The translations under genes and the position numbers were made by a program. A DNA stretch of 64,000 nucleotides, taken from assembly GCF_023284005.1 (NCBI RefSeq), contig NZ_JAKIKS010000004.1, positions 40,222-104,221 of the forward strand. Direction: 5' to 3'. This DNA comes from Shewanella surugensis (GTDB lineage: Bacteria > Pseudomonadota > Gammaproteobacteria > Enterobacterales > Shewanellaceae). A model generated the notes under the pieces. That model saw nothing but the letters and a program-made list of their open reading frames with translations, had not been told where the DNA came from and did no database searches. Shown one piece after another: positions 8,209-16,720 of the stretch; position 1 is the first letter of the stretch, and the number at the start of each line of letters is the position of its first letter.

Positions 8209-10496
8209 CCCGCTAGCTCCATCATGTACTCTGCTGTTTGCTCTGGGCTATCCGATTGCAGCGTTAAGTTATCGATATACACGCGTTTACTGTTATCGGT
8301 TGAGCTTTGATTGTTGGTGTTATTACTGCTTGATAGCGATTGTAAATAAGATGAACGCTCAACACGTCGAGTCACATTGGCGTTTATCGTTTTAGCCGAA
8401 CTGTTCGCGTTATCAATTTTCTGATTAACCTCTTGCACACTCGATAAATTTTGCGGCGTAAACTGTGTCGCATTGTGATTAACTTGGGCAATTCGTTCGT
8501 TAATGCTGGTCATGCTAGGAGAGTCACCCGAAGCGATTTGTTGCGCCCGTTGATTAACATTACCAATGCGGCTGGTAATATCATGCACACTGGCGAGATT
8601 ACCCGATGTCATGTCATTGGCTGCTAAGGCTTTATTCAATGTTAAGTCTTGGGGTTGAGTGAGCGTTTGCTGAGTACTGCTGACGTTTTTCGTTAAATTA
8701 GCATCTAGCTGAACATCATCACTCATGCCAAAAAAAGCACTTACGGCACTACCAATAACCTCGCCAAAATTAGCCCCCGTTTTCCCTGCACTCATTAGCG
8801 CCTCTTCACAGGCATTAACTGGGCTTAACAAACGGGTAAACCATGAACATAGTTCGCCCACCTTGCTTCCTAGCCAAGAAAACAATTCACCAACAGGAGC
8901 AAACACACTCCCCAAGCCACTAAAAAGGGTAATAACAGGGGAAAAACCTTGTTTAAATCCATCCCAAAAACCCGATAAAAATGCCGATATCGGCCCCCAG
9001 TATTTATAAATGATTGTGGCTAACACAATCACACTCAATGCAACCCAAGTGAGCGGATTAGCCAGTAAGGCAGATGTAAAGGCCCACGCGCTAGCGGTTG
9101 CTGAAATAAACATCGCTTTAAGTCCAGCTAACACGCCACCGCTCCAGATGACCTGATATTGCCAATGAAGTAAGGCGCGACGGCCCCAGTTAATCGCCAT
9201 CGTTGCTTTATTCATAACAAAGGCATAGGTCTGAGTCACAGAGCTTAAGCCCACCATGCCGAACCTTGTTAATCCAGAGATAATGTTAAACGCACTCATT
9301 GCGATCATTGCACCGACAACGGTCAGCGCCAAGGTGACCGCAACCCCTGTAAGCAACGGGAAATGGTCACTGAGTAATCGCACTCCGTTTAACATCATCG
9401 CCAGCAATTCAATCACTGGCTCAATAATGGGTAACACTGCCTGACCTAAACTCGTCGCAACGGCATTAAAGCCACCGCTGAGTCGATCCCAAGCCGTTGT
9501 TTGTGCATCGGCCATATCAATGGCGGTTTGCATGCCTGTTTGTTGGTTTAAATCTTGAATATTATTTTTAAGCTGAGACACTTGAGGCAATAGCAATTCA
9601 ATTAATGCGGTCGCTTCACCACTGCCAAAGGCTTTGCTAAGGGCACCCGATTTAGCCACTGTGTCCATATTCATATCACCAAACTTTTGAGATAAGCGAT
9701 CTAACACTTGCGGCATAGGTAACAACTTACCCATGGTATCAGTGAGTTGTATGCCTAATGCTTTTTGGGCATTACCCACACCCGCTAAGAATGCTTTATA
9801 TTTAGTACCTGCTTCGCTGCCCGACATAGTGGCTTGTAATTGCCCCAGTACAGCCATGGATTCTGCCATTTCAATACCATGGCTTTTCGCGCTGGCACCA
9901 AGGCTGGTAAACGCTCCTGACATCTCGGTACCGTTGGTTTTAAACATGCGTACCGCTGTTGCTGTTTGCCCTGCTAATTGCTCAACCCATGTGTTTTTCC
10001 CCATGGCTTTGGCATTATCTTGATAAATACCGTACATGGTACCGAGATAATTTGTAGCAGTGCTGGCATCGGCTTTGGTGCCTTTGGCCATCACTGCCGA
10101 GGCATTCGTAAAGGCACTTAATTCTTCGCCCGTTAGTCCTGCTATGGAGGATTGAATATCATAAGAGGCGCTGATCACTTCACTCGCATTACCGCCATAT
10201 TTGGCGGTAAAGTTAATAGCGGTATTATTGAGTTGTTGTAATGATGAGTCTGCCACCCCCAATGATGACACCTCGCCTAACGCCTGATTTGCTGCAATAG
10301 CGGGATTAAGGGAGCCGACCAGCATCATGGCCCCACCTGCGGCACCCACAAATCCACGCATCATGGTTTCTTGGGCACCCGCCGTTTGCTGACTTAATTG
10401 ATTAATGCGGTTCATGATCTGATTGACAGGGCCCGATGCTCTATCGACCACGCCTATGGTATACATGAGTCGCTCTAATCGACTTAATCCACTCAT
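8205..10496 (-). CDS. Tail tape measure protein
   Basis: A 763-residue protein that sets tail length and is threaded through the tube. The N-terminal region has the TP901-type tape-measure core (GALSKAFGSGEATALIELL, KFGDMNMDTVAKSG). Hydrophobic segments lie at roughly 370-400 and 475-500 (LTWVALSVIVLATIIYKYWG), and a long Ser/Asn/Gln-rich helical C-terminus follows. The start lies three bases after the stop of the frameshift extension of the tail chaperone, the conserved chaperone-to-tape-measure arrangement. Confidence 0.88.
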   Translation of the reverse strand: MSGLSRLERLMYTIGVVDRASGPVNQIMNRINQLSQQTAGAQETMMRGFVGAAGGAMMLVGSLNPAIAANQALGEVSSLGVADSSLQQLNNTAINFTAKYGGNASEVISASYDIQSSIAGLTGEELSAFTNASAVMAKGTKADASTATNYLGTMYGIYQDNAKAMGKNTWVEQLAGQTATAVRMFKTNGTEMSGAFTSLGASAKSHGIEMAESMAVLGQLQATMSGSEAGTKYKAFLAGVGNAQKALGIQLTDTMGKLLPMPQVLDRLSQKFGDMNMDTVAKSGALSKAFGSGEATALIELLLPQVSQLKNNIQDLNQQTGMQTAIDMADAQTTAWDRLSGGFNAVATSLGQAVLPIIEPVIELLAMMLNGVRLLSDHFPLLTGVAVTLALTVVGAMIAMSAFNIISGLTRFGMVGLSSVTQTYAFVMNKATMAINWGRRALLHWQYQVIWSGGVLAGLKAMFISATASAWAFTSALLANPLTWVALSVIVLATIIYKYWGPISAFLSGFWDGFKQGFSPVITLFSGLGSVFAPVGELFSWLGSKVGELCSWFTRLLSPVNACEEALMSAGKTGANFGEVIGSAVSAFFGMSDDVQLDANLTKNVSSTQQTLTQPQDLTLNKALAANDMTSGNLASVHDITSRIGNVNQRAQQIASGDSPSMTSINERIAQVNHNATQFTPQNLSSVQEVNQKIDNANSSAKTINANVTRRVERSSYLQSLSSSNNTNNQSSTDNSKRVYIDNLTLQSDSPEQTAEYMMELAG

Positions 10497-10498
10497 CC

Positions 10499-10953
10499 TT
10501 AATCCTCAGATAGCGCTCGACAAATGCCGTTATTTACAGCAAGGGTTTGTTGGTTTTGATAATCGTTTTCTAAAAATAATGCGGTGGCTAAGCTGTCCTC
10601 AGTAATATCATGATGCGGAAGCCACTTAGCCTGATAAGCAAGCAATTGATCTACTCGGTTTCGGCCGATGTCTCTTGCTTGCTGTTCGATTTTTTTACTG
10701 TGATATTAAACTCTGGCTGATATTCTTCGACAATAGCTCCCACTAGATACATAGACGCACCAGGTAACGTTAAAAACTCTTTCAAGCTTTTTCGGTGTTC
10801 TTTTTTCACCACTGAAAGTAAAAAGTTAGTCGCTGGCTGCACTTTATTCTGTGGATTATTGGTATTGATATACTTGTTATAAGATGTGATATCTACATCA
10901 AAGCTAAATTCACTGTCGTTAACTTCTAATGTAATGGTTTGCTCTAACGCCAT
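10499..10953 (-). CDS. Tail assembly chaperone, -1 frameshift fusion product
   Basis: Predicted long form of the tail chaperone. Residues 1-88 are shared with the short protein. A -1 slip at an A AAA AAA heptamer (10696 down to 10690) then continues in a frame open for 63 codons, beginning IEQQARDIGRNRVDQLLAYQ and stopping at TAA 10501-10499, just before the tape measure ATG at 10496. The 151-residue product parallels P2 E+E' and lambda G-GT, which chaperone the tape measure. The extension has no start of its own and no other gene occupies this gap. Frameshifting is inferred from architecture, not shown. Confidence 0.72.
10651..10953 (-). CDS. Tail assembly chaperone, short form
   Basis: A 100-residue protein with the pattern of phage tail assembly chaperones: an N-terminal beta segment (ITLEVNDSEFSFDVDI), a helical core (NFLLSVVKKEHRKSLKEFL, PGASMYLVGAIVEEY) and a charged tail. 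It lies between the tube/sheath block and the tape measure, where such chaperones always sit. The ATG at 10953 follows a small gap after the L,D-transpeptidase-like gene. Normal termination is at 10651; the slippery heptamer is 12 codons before the stop. Confidence 0.78.
   Translation of the reverse strand: MALEQTITLEVNDSEFSFDVDITSYNKYINTNNPQNKVQPATNFLLSVVKKEHRKSLKEFLTLPGASMYLVGAIVEEYQPEFNITVKKSNSKQETSAETE
10690..10696 (-). promoter_or_regulatory. Slippery heptamer A AAA AAA for -1 frameshift
   Basis: On the coding strand the zero frame reads GTA AAA AAA TCG, so seven A residues form an X XXY YYZ heptamer in the correct phase. Slipping back one base opens the 63-codon extension that ends three bases before the tape measure gene. 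No stem-loop was confirmed downstream. Confidence 0.68.
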
Positions 10954-10988
10954 AATAATTCTCGCTGTATTAATTAATAAAATAGGTT

Positions 10989-11609
10989 TTAAGCGGCTGC
11001 TTCTATTTGAAAGTCGGCTTGCTCAAATAAGGTGTAACTAAAGTTAGGCCCGTAAGTTTTTGCTGAGTCACGGCACAGAGTCATAAACTCATCAAAGTCT
11101 TTTGGGTTAGCAAAGACTTGGCAACCCGCGCTCCACTTGTCGACTTTTGTTGACTCATGCTGCGCACTGGCTCGATGACAATTAATGCCAAAATAGCCGG
11201 TTTGTAATTGGGCGTGATGGATACTGGTATCAATGACACTATCTTTATCGTTATCACGTAATACTGTCATTGGGCCACGTTGCACTAATGCAGCATATTG
11301 ACCTCGGTGATAACCCAATCGCCAACAGCTTTTATGCTGCATAGGCAAAAGAACGGCTGTACCATCGACATTGCAAGGCTGCTTTCTAAAATAGAGCCCC
11401 GCATCGGTGGTGGCTTTATACTGTTTTAATTGCCACTTGCCTTTTTGTTGATACAAGAGACAAAGCACATCATTAAAGGTATTGGCACGGTGATCACTAC
11501 TACGAACGCCAATGATATTGAGGTTTAATTCACCTTCAAACACACGATATTTTTTAAGTTTCATTGCGTTTAATATTACATCGGGTGAAAGCGGGATTAT
11601 TTTGGTCAT
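10989..11609 (-). CDS. L,D-transpeptidase (YkuD)-like protein in tail operon
   Basis: A 206-residue protein with a putative cysteine active site in VDKWSAGCQVF, preceded by GYFGINCHRAS. This resembles the His...S-x-G-C signature of YkuD-fold L,D-transpeptidases, though the family's usual SHGC is SAGC here. It may cut or remodel peptidoglycan during DNA entry, or serve as the lysis enzyme, since no other endolysin is seen. It touches the tube gene at base 11609, so it is in the structural operon rather than with the holin genes. Fold assignment is by motif only. Confidence 0.6.
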   Translation of the reverse strand: MTKIIPLSPDVILNAMKLKKYRVFEGELNLNIIGVRSSDHRANTFNDVLCLLYQQKGKWQLKQYKATTDAGLYFRKQPCNVDGTAVLLPMQHKSCWRLGYHRGQYAALVQRGPMTVLRDNDKDSVIDTSIHHAQLQTGYFGINCHRASAQHESTKVDKWSAGCQVFANPKDFDEFMTLCRDSAKTYGPNFSYTLFEQADFQIEAAA

Positions 11610-12061
11610 TAGAGATCCCTTACTTCATCTTCGGTTAAATATGGGGTACCGTTTATTTTAATAAAGTCAGAACTCGTCACAGGCCCTTTTATAGTTGTAA
11701 CGTCTTCCTCACCACCTTCGGCCTTAAAGCTCAACACATCATCAAGTTGAGGTAATACGCCAAACGCCTCGACATTCTTTTTACCTGCATCGACTTCTGC
11801 TAAAAAACTAATATCGAACGGCTCAATACCTTTCCAGCTTCCCGCCGATGAAGCCTGTTCTTGCACCAATAAAAAGTTTTCATGATCCAGTTTTATGGTC
11901 ACCTCGGCATCGACCGGGCCATCTATAAACCCTTTGGGAATTCCCCGTACTTTTTTGACTTTGCGGCCATCGGTTATCTTTACCGATGCTTCGATAACGT
12001 GAACCATTTTGTCACCGATGAAACAATCAAAATCTTTACCGCCTAATGCTTTTACTGTCAT
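11609..12061 (-). CDS. Tail tube protein (DUF2597-like)
   Basis: A 150-residue beta-rich protein directly downstream of the sheath gene, the invariant tube position. Typical tube phrases are present: DCFIGDKMVHVIEASVKITD at the N-terminus, GFIDGPVDAEVTIKLD in the middle and TSSDFIKINGTPYL at the end. I recall the family from kappa-like prophages as DUF2597. ATG at 12061 follows the sheath stop by three bases. The tail operon order makes the assignment solid. Confidence 0.8.
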   Translation of the reverse strand: MTVKALGGKDFDCFIGDKMVHVIEASVKITDGRKVKKVRGIPKGFIDGPVDAEVTIKLDHENFLLVQEQASSAGSWKGIEPFDISFLAEVDAGKKNVEAFGVLPQLDDVLSFKAEGGEEDVTTIKGPVTSSDFIKINGTPYLTEDEVRDL

Positions 12062-12064
12062 GGT

Positions 12065-13174
12065 TTACTCCTTCTCGCTTCGGTCTAACATGATGCCAAC
12101 CAATATTTCAGACGGGCTGTCGACGGGCTGTACTTTTAAAATGACTCGTAGCTGGCGTTCATTCATAAAGGTTAAGCTCACGGCATCATCTTTAGGCGGG
12201 CGTATATCACCAGGGAATTTATCAGCACCAATATTGATAGGCTTTGACATATCCCGCAGGGGTTTACCTAGCACTCGTTTACCAAAAGCGATACCCGATG
12301 GTGAATTATTCAGACGGCGGTTTTTAATTTGGTGAATGGCTTTTATGCGCACTTCGCGCGCGGCTTTATCGATAATGCGGCCTATTTCTATGGTTTGAAA
12401 ATCACCACCTTCAGCATCGAGCAATTGCACATCGCCAAAGTAGGTACCATCGAATCCTGGATAAAATTGAGTACAACTAAAACGCTGCACATCCAGTGCC
12501 GCTAATGTGGCATTGGTCAATGGTGCACCATTTTTGTCTATTGGAGCGGGTAATAAAGACATGGCCCCCGTTAAAACACGCATAGGACTATCGGCTATCG
12601 TGACACTGCGTTTACATAAACGCCCTGCCACCCCGCCCAATTCGTCACCATGAATTTGAGGAATAAGCGCAACATGAACGGCAACAACACCATCGCTAAG
12701 GGGCGTAAGCGATGCGTTATATTCGGACCAAGTTTGAGTTGTACTATCAATGCCTGGCACCGCAATAAGTAAACGTAAATAACGCGCATGCTTTGATAGC
12801 ATTTCTAACGCGACCGCTTGATAAGCCTCCACCTCTGCTTTACCCGTTACAGGCAAACAAATGGCTATCATTTCAGGATAAATATTCTCATCCATGGCCT
12901 TATTGATGGCATCAAACACATTATCACTTTCATTTATTCCTAATGCATAACCAGAGACAAGATCGTCACCATTGCGAACCCATGCTTTAAGCTGGGTTTT
13001 TAAATCAGAGTCAGCCTCGCCAAATAGCGCATCAAAATCAGACTGCGCACTAATAGGTTCAATTTGCTCACTCACTGTAGCTGTAACACCAATAAACAAC
13101 ATGGTGCGCTCAATCTCTTTTGTTGCGCCGCTGCCCGTATTGAGCGCGGCGACACTGACCTTACCTTGTGCCAT
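12065..13174 (-). CDS. Tail sheath protein (DUF2586-like)
   Basis: A 369-residue contractile sheath subunit of the shorter, kappa-type family (DUF2586 from memory). It starts MAQGKVSVAALNTGSGATKE and ends in a strand-rich segment (QLRVILKVQPVDSPSEILVGIML) typical of the sheath C-terminal domain that interlocks subunits. The Gly-rich DGTYFGDVQLLDAEGGDF and IGRIIDKAAREVRIKAI regions resemble the sheath core. Presence of a sheath makes this a myophage. It is followed after three bases by the tube gene. Confidence 0.82.
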   Translation of the reverse strand: MAQGKVSVAALNTGSGATKEIERTMLFIGVTATVSEQIEPISAQSDFDALFGEADSDLKTQLKAWVRNGDDLVSGYALGINESDNVFDAINKAMDENIYPEMIAICLPVTGKAEVEAYQAVALEMLSKHARYLRLLIAVPGIDSTTQTWSEYNASLTPLSDGVVAVHVALIPQIHGDELGGVAGRLCKRSVTIADSPMRVLTGAMSLLPAPIDKNGAPLTNATLAALDVQRFSCTQFYPGFDGTYFGDVQLLDAEGGDFQTIEIGRIIDKAAREVRIKAIHQIKNRRLNNSPSGIAFGKRVLGKPLRDMSKPINIGADKFPGDIRPPKDDAVSLTFMNERQLRVILKVQPVDSPSEILVGIMLDRSEKE

Positions 13175-13188
13175 GATGTTCCCTTTTA

Positions 13189-13812
13189 TTAATGGCGTGT
13201 CGCCTGATCAAACATGTAATTTTTTAACTGTTTATATTCATTTTGGTTTTGACCCAGGAATGAACGAGAAGGCAATTGAATATCCCATTGCTGTTGACCT
13301 TTTTCTTGTTCTTTTAATATCCGTAAAATCAGTCCCGCTTGACCTAGCTTTAAATTTTCTTTAATCCATTTTAAGCTAGGTGTTTTCCAGCCTTTACCGC
13401 GTTTTTTTCGAATGGTGTAACCTGCTTTTATTAAAGCCTTGGCCTGTTTAGTGGTTGCTGGCCCTTGATAATCTGGTTGGCCTTTTGGCGCTGTATGAGT
13501 GAGTTTTTCACCGTCTTGGTGCGCCCTTGCCACCTTAGCGACTCTTGGACTGGCAAAGGTAATATTGGCGCGGTTCTCATTGGTGTGAACCTGTAAATGC
13601 TTACCCAGTTTTTTAAGCATTTTGGCTTTACGCCCATTACTACGGCCTTCCCATGCTTGGCCATTTATTCCTTTTTGCGCTTTTAACCTAGCTTTGCTGT
13701 CGCGGCGCACCTTGCGACCCGCACCGCGTAAAATTTGACGACGCTTTCGCCCTGGTAATGTAAGTAAATTAAGCGTCTTTGCTGACTCAGTATTAATATC
13801 GATATTAAGCAT
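13189..13812 (-). CDS. Virion morphogenesis / tail completion protein (gpS-like)
   Basis: A 207-residue very basic protein, with RKRRQILRGAGRKVRRDSKARLKAQKG near the start (written in pieces: RKRRQILRGAG, then KVRRDSKARLKAQ). This Arg/Lys-rich opening and the ARAHQDGEK region are characteristic of the phage virion morphogenesis family (P2 gpS, Mu gpG), which caps the tail terminator. It touches the upstream gene at base 13812 and precedes the sheath. Confident by pattern and position. Confidence 0.72.
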   Translation of the reverse strand: MLNIDINTESAKTLNLLTLPGRKRRQILRGAGRKVRRDSKARLKAQKGINGQAWEGRSNGRKAKMLKKLGKHLQVHTNENRANITFASPRVAKVARAHQDGEKLTHTAPKGQPDYQGPATTKQAKALIKAGYTIRKKRGKGWKTPSLKWIKENLKLGQAGLILRILKEQEKGQQQWDIQLPSRSFLGQNQNEYKQLKNYMFDQATRH

Positions 13813-14297
13813 TAGGTTCCCGCCTTAACTTGGGGTTCTAATACTTGAGACTCTAATAAAAATGCTTCGGCGATCCACATTGATTGCTCACCAAAGTCAT
13901 AATGTTTATCACCGAATAGAAAAGGGCCATCCGCTTGTTCAATAAGCTCAATATTTTCTTGAAAATCTTCGATAGTAATTTCAATATCACTACTATTGTC
14001 ATCATTAATATCTGCACTAAACTCTATTTTTTTAGCATCATATTTACCTGTATTTTGTTGCACCCAAAAACTGATATAAGTACAAATGAGTGCCGCAGGA
14101 GCTGCACACGGATTAATACTTATCACCCCCGCATAGGTAAAACGGGCGACGAGTAAACCGGTACCATTAATGCGCTTACTCGCGGGATCAATACTCCCGC
14201 CTTCAATCCATGAATCAAACTGACTGGCATGCGCTAACTTATGGCCTTTGTAATTTGCCTCCATTAAATAGCCGGTCAGCTCGGTTAATTTGCTCAT
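13812..14297 (-). CDS. Tail completion protein, P2 gpR-like
   Basis: A 161-residue acidic protein in the gpR position between head completion and gpS-like genes. It starts MSKLTELTGYLMEANYKGHK and contains the hydrophobic core GLLVARFTYAGVISINPCAAPAALICTYISFWV (positions about 48-80). P2 gpR shares this size, location and role in joining tails to heads. The start overlaps the head-completion stop by four bases. Confidence 0.62.
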   Translation of the reverse strand: MSKLTELTGYLMEANYKGHKLAHASQFDSWIEGGSIDPASKRINGTGLLVARFTYAGVISINPCAAPAALICTYISFWVQQNTGKYDAKKIEFSADINDDNSSDIEITIEDFQENIELIEQADGPFLFGDKHYDFGEQSMWIAEAFLLESQVLEPQVKAGT

Positions 14298-14785
14298 AGT
14301 AAAGACACCGACAAATAGCCTGACTCGGCCATTAAATACTGCATCGCACTATTTGACTCAATACGCCAAAATTGCTCGTTATCTACTGCCTGTACTTGCT
14401 GCGCTGCGCCTTTATCTCTATGACTCTGACCTAACCGGCTAATTAATAATGTGGCCTTGGTCAGGCTGTACACGGCTTTTTTATAAAATAGCGATAGCGT
14501 TTCACCATCTGGCAACTCGTTTAATGTGCTTACACTGTGCCAGTGCAGCTTGGCGAACCCGGTTAACTCGCGGTTAATTTGATGCATGGCTAATGTCAGT
14601 TTATTAATCGACGCTTGTTGATACTCAGGTGAAACACCGTAATCACTCATTAATTCGGCAGTTGAGAGATCAGGATAAAAGCCATTATTGATGATGCTAT
14701 GATCGTCTGTTGCCACCTTGGGCATACCTGATAAATCCATTATTTCTGTCCCAACCAAATTAACGTTAAAGGGTGTGGGCGCCAC
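14294..14785 (-). CDS. L: Head completion protein, P2 gpL-like
   Basis: A 163-residue protein that completes the filled head. The segment IINNGFYPDLSTAELM followed by a helical domain and a C-terminal WRIESNSAMQYLMAESGYLSVSLL matches the gpL pattern of FFPDID...VR and WRDMRWAVARI. The track opens with GTG at 14785; an ATG at 14740 is an alternative, but the longer form fits gpL better because the family has about 25 residues before the FYPD segment. Order O-N-M-L is exactly that of P2. Confidence 0.78.
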   Translation of the reverse strand: MAPTPFNVNLVGTEIMDLSGMPKVATDDHSIINNGFYPDLSTAELMSDYGVSPEYQQASINKLTLAMHQINRELTGFAKLHWHSVSTLNELPDGETLSLFYKKAVYSLTKATLLISRLGQSHRDKGAAQQVQAVDNEQFWRIESNSAMQYLMAESGYLSVSLL

Positions 14786-14855
14786 TCAATAAACGGACTC
14801 AGTACAAATTAATGACAGAGGTCGTTATTGAGTTGCCCACTGGCGATAGAGACGG

Positions 14856-15617
14856 TTAAATATTAATCTCGACATCAATCTTTTTAGCTAATTCTCGCGC
14901 GGCCTTTTTTACACCTGCGCTATCGTTTAACAATGTCGCTTGTAGGAAATGACGTAATGCGCGGCCATAGTTATGTTGTTGCTGCTCTAATTTACCTGCG
15001 ACGGAAAAGAGCTTGCCCGCCACAATAGGATTGAGCGCCCATGCCTGCTCATTAAAATAACGAATTAGTGTAGAGACACGCTCCGTAATGTTTAATAAAT
15101 CCTCTGCTGATATGTCATCAATATTCGAAAGCTTATCGACCGCGACATCATAGATTTGGTCAATCACAAACTCACCCCAATGTGGCGTTTTAAAACGCGT
15201 GGGTAACTTTTGCCCCTGTGCAATAAGCAAAGGTAAAAAAGCAAAGGCTTCGGTATAGCGCTGTAAATCAATCAGCCAAATAAACACCCAAGCTAAGATG
15301 ATGTTAGGGTGATTGGCCCCGCTATGCTGATAGTTTTTGCAATAATCTAAATAGCCATTTTGTTTGATGGCATCGCTTTTATATTCGTCTTTATCTTCCA
15401 GAGTATTAAAGGTTTTTAGCTGAGCTAAATCCGCTTCAATTGCCGCTTTCATGATTTCAAATGAAGCCTGCTCCGCCCCTATTGGCTGAAGTGTTTTATG
15501 GGTGACTGTTTTATCAGAAGTTGAAGACCTATCAACGACAACCACATTCTTAAAATTACCCACTCCTGAATTTAAGCGAGCCGCTTTCGCAGCTTGGGCT
15601 TTTTTGACTAAGCTCAT
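14856..15617 (-). CDS. M: Terminase small subunit, P2 gpM-like
   Basis: Small terminase of 253 residues that recognises the cos/pac site and recruits the large subunit. Matching features are the region around LAWVFIWLIDLQRYTEAFAFLPLLI and the C-terminal helical NYGRALRHFLQATLLNDSAGVKKAARELAKKI, both typical of gpM. It lies between capsid and head completion genes. The large subunit is encoded on the other strand 2.2 kb away, again as in P2. Confidence 0.85.
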   Translation of the reverse strand: MSLVKKAQAAKAARLNSGVGNFKNVVVVDRSSTSDKTVTHKTLQPIGAEQASFEIMKAAIEADLAQLKTFNTLEDKDEYKSDAIKQNGYLDYCKNYQHSGANHPNIILAWVFIWLIDLQRYTEAFAFLPLLIAQGQKLPTRFKTPHWGEFVIDQIYDVAVDKLSNIDDISAEDLLNITERVSTLIRYFNEQAWALNPIVAGKLFSVAGKLEQQQHNYGRALRHFLQATLLNDSAGVKKAARELAKKIDVEINI

Positions 15618-15626
15618 CGTATTTCC

Positions 15627-16661
15627 TTATTCCCAAGTGCTTGTTTTTGCGTTGTACAACTGCACACTATCCGATTCAATAAAGTGAATTTTTTCTAAGT
15701 CTTCAACAAAATAACAATCATTGCGTGATTGATAGTCTTCGACGCGTTTTTTCTTAGCATTGCTTTCAGTGCTAATACGAGTCGAACCACTTTGAATGTA
15801 ATGACTGAGGTTATCAAACGAGGTAACCATAATGCCGCGGGGCGGGAAGAAGGACACTTGGAAGGCTTTTAAACTACCGTAAGTACCAATGACTTGTTCA
15901 ATTTCAATCTTGGTTTTTTCGCTTGGCTTTTCAGCTTGGGCGGCATAGAGCTTATTTTTATCATCAGCGAGTAAATCACTACCAATAATGGCCACTAAGC
16001 CAATTCGCTTTTCTAGCGGGATCCCTTGAATTAAATCAAGTACAGCTTGATCGAGATTTTGATAATCAGCATCAGTATGTACGCCAATTTTAACACTGCC
16101 ATTATTGCTAATCGCGTTTTCTGGTGCATCGCGGCGCACTAGTTGAAACCAACCGATATTGACGTCCTGTAGCATAGGATTAGTACTTTTATTAGTTTTA
16201 TTGGCTGCCGAGGTGCCATGCCAACCAATTTTAATAATATCCAGCGCTATAGCCTGTTTAACATGACTTCGATAACGTTTGTGAAAGTCGGGGAATTTTG
16301 CCCATTGATCCATTTTGACCCACGCCATATGCACATCACACTCAACGGGATAGCAGCGGTATTCACGAGTATCTAATGCTGAAACATCCGTTGTTTGTCG
16401 CTCAGCATTGTCATCAGTTTCAACACCGGCGCGACCAGTCACGCCGCCATCAACCCTCATGATCACCGATTGACCGATAAGGTCGTCAACAAGTGCGGTG
16501 TTAATTCTCGTTAAAAACTCGGCACTTTCATAAACAGCATCATACAATCGTTGTTCAGTAGTGGGTTCAACATTGAATTGCTCACTCACACCTTTTACAC
16601 CATAACTTACTGCCAACGCTATGGTGATCTTATTGAATTTCTGTAGCGTTTTTGTTTTCAT
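15627..16661 (-). CDS. N: Major capsid protein, P2 gpN-like
   Basis: Shell-forming protein of 344 residues with the HK97 fold expected for gpN. Recognisable phrases are KFPDFHKRYRSHVKQAIALDIIKIGWHGTSAA, NPMLQDVNIGWFQLVR and RGIMVTSFDNLSHYIQSGSTRI. P2 gpN is processed by gpO near residue 31; the corresponding N-terminal segment is present here. The gene is separated by 59 bases from the scaffold gene and by 9 from gpM. Confidence 0.93.
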   Translation of the reverse strand: MKTKTLQKFNKITIALAVSYGVKGVSEQFNVEPTTEQRLYDAVYESAEFLTRINTALVDDLIGQSVIMRVDGGVTGRAGVETDDNAERQTTDVSALDTREYRCYPVECDVHMAWVKMDQWAKFPDFHKRYRSHVKQAIALDIIKIGWHGTSAANKTNKSTNPMLQDVNIGWFQLVRRDAPENAISNNGSVKIGVHTDADYQNLDQAVLDLIQGIPLEKRIGLVAIIGSDLLADDKNKLYAAQAEKPSEKTKIEIEQVIGTYGSLKAFQVSFFPPRGIMVTSFDNLSHYIQSGSTRISTESNAKKKRVEDYQSRNDCYFVEDLEKIHFIESDSVQLYNAKTSTWE

Positions 16662-16720
16662 CTGTATCCCGTTATTCTGTTTCTACCTGTGCCTAAACAC
16701 CCACCCAAATATTCATAAAA

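Noticed and set aside
8725..9009. Plus-strand frames inside the tape measure gene
   Set aside because: They are antisense shadows of a long gene with strong codon structure; Pro/Leu-rich composition is typical of such shadows.
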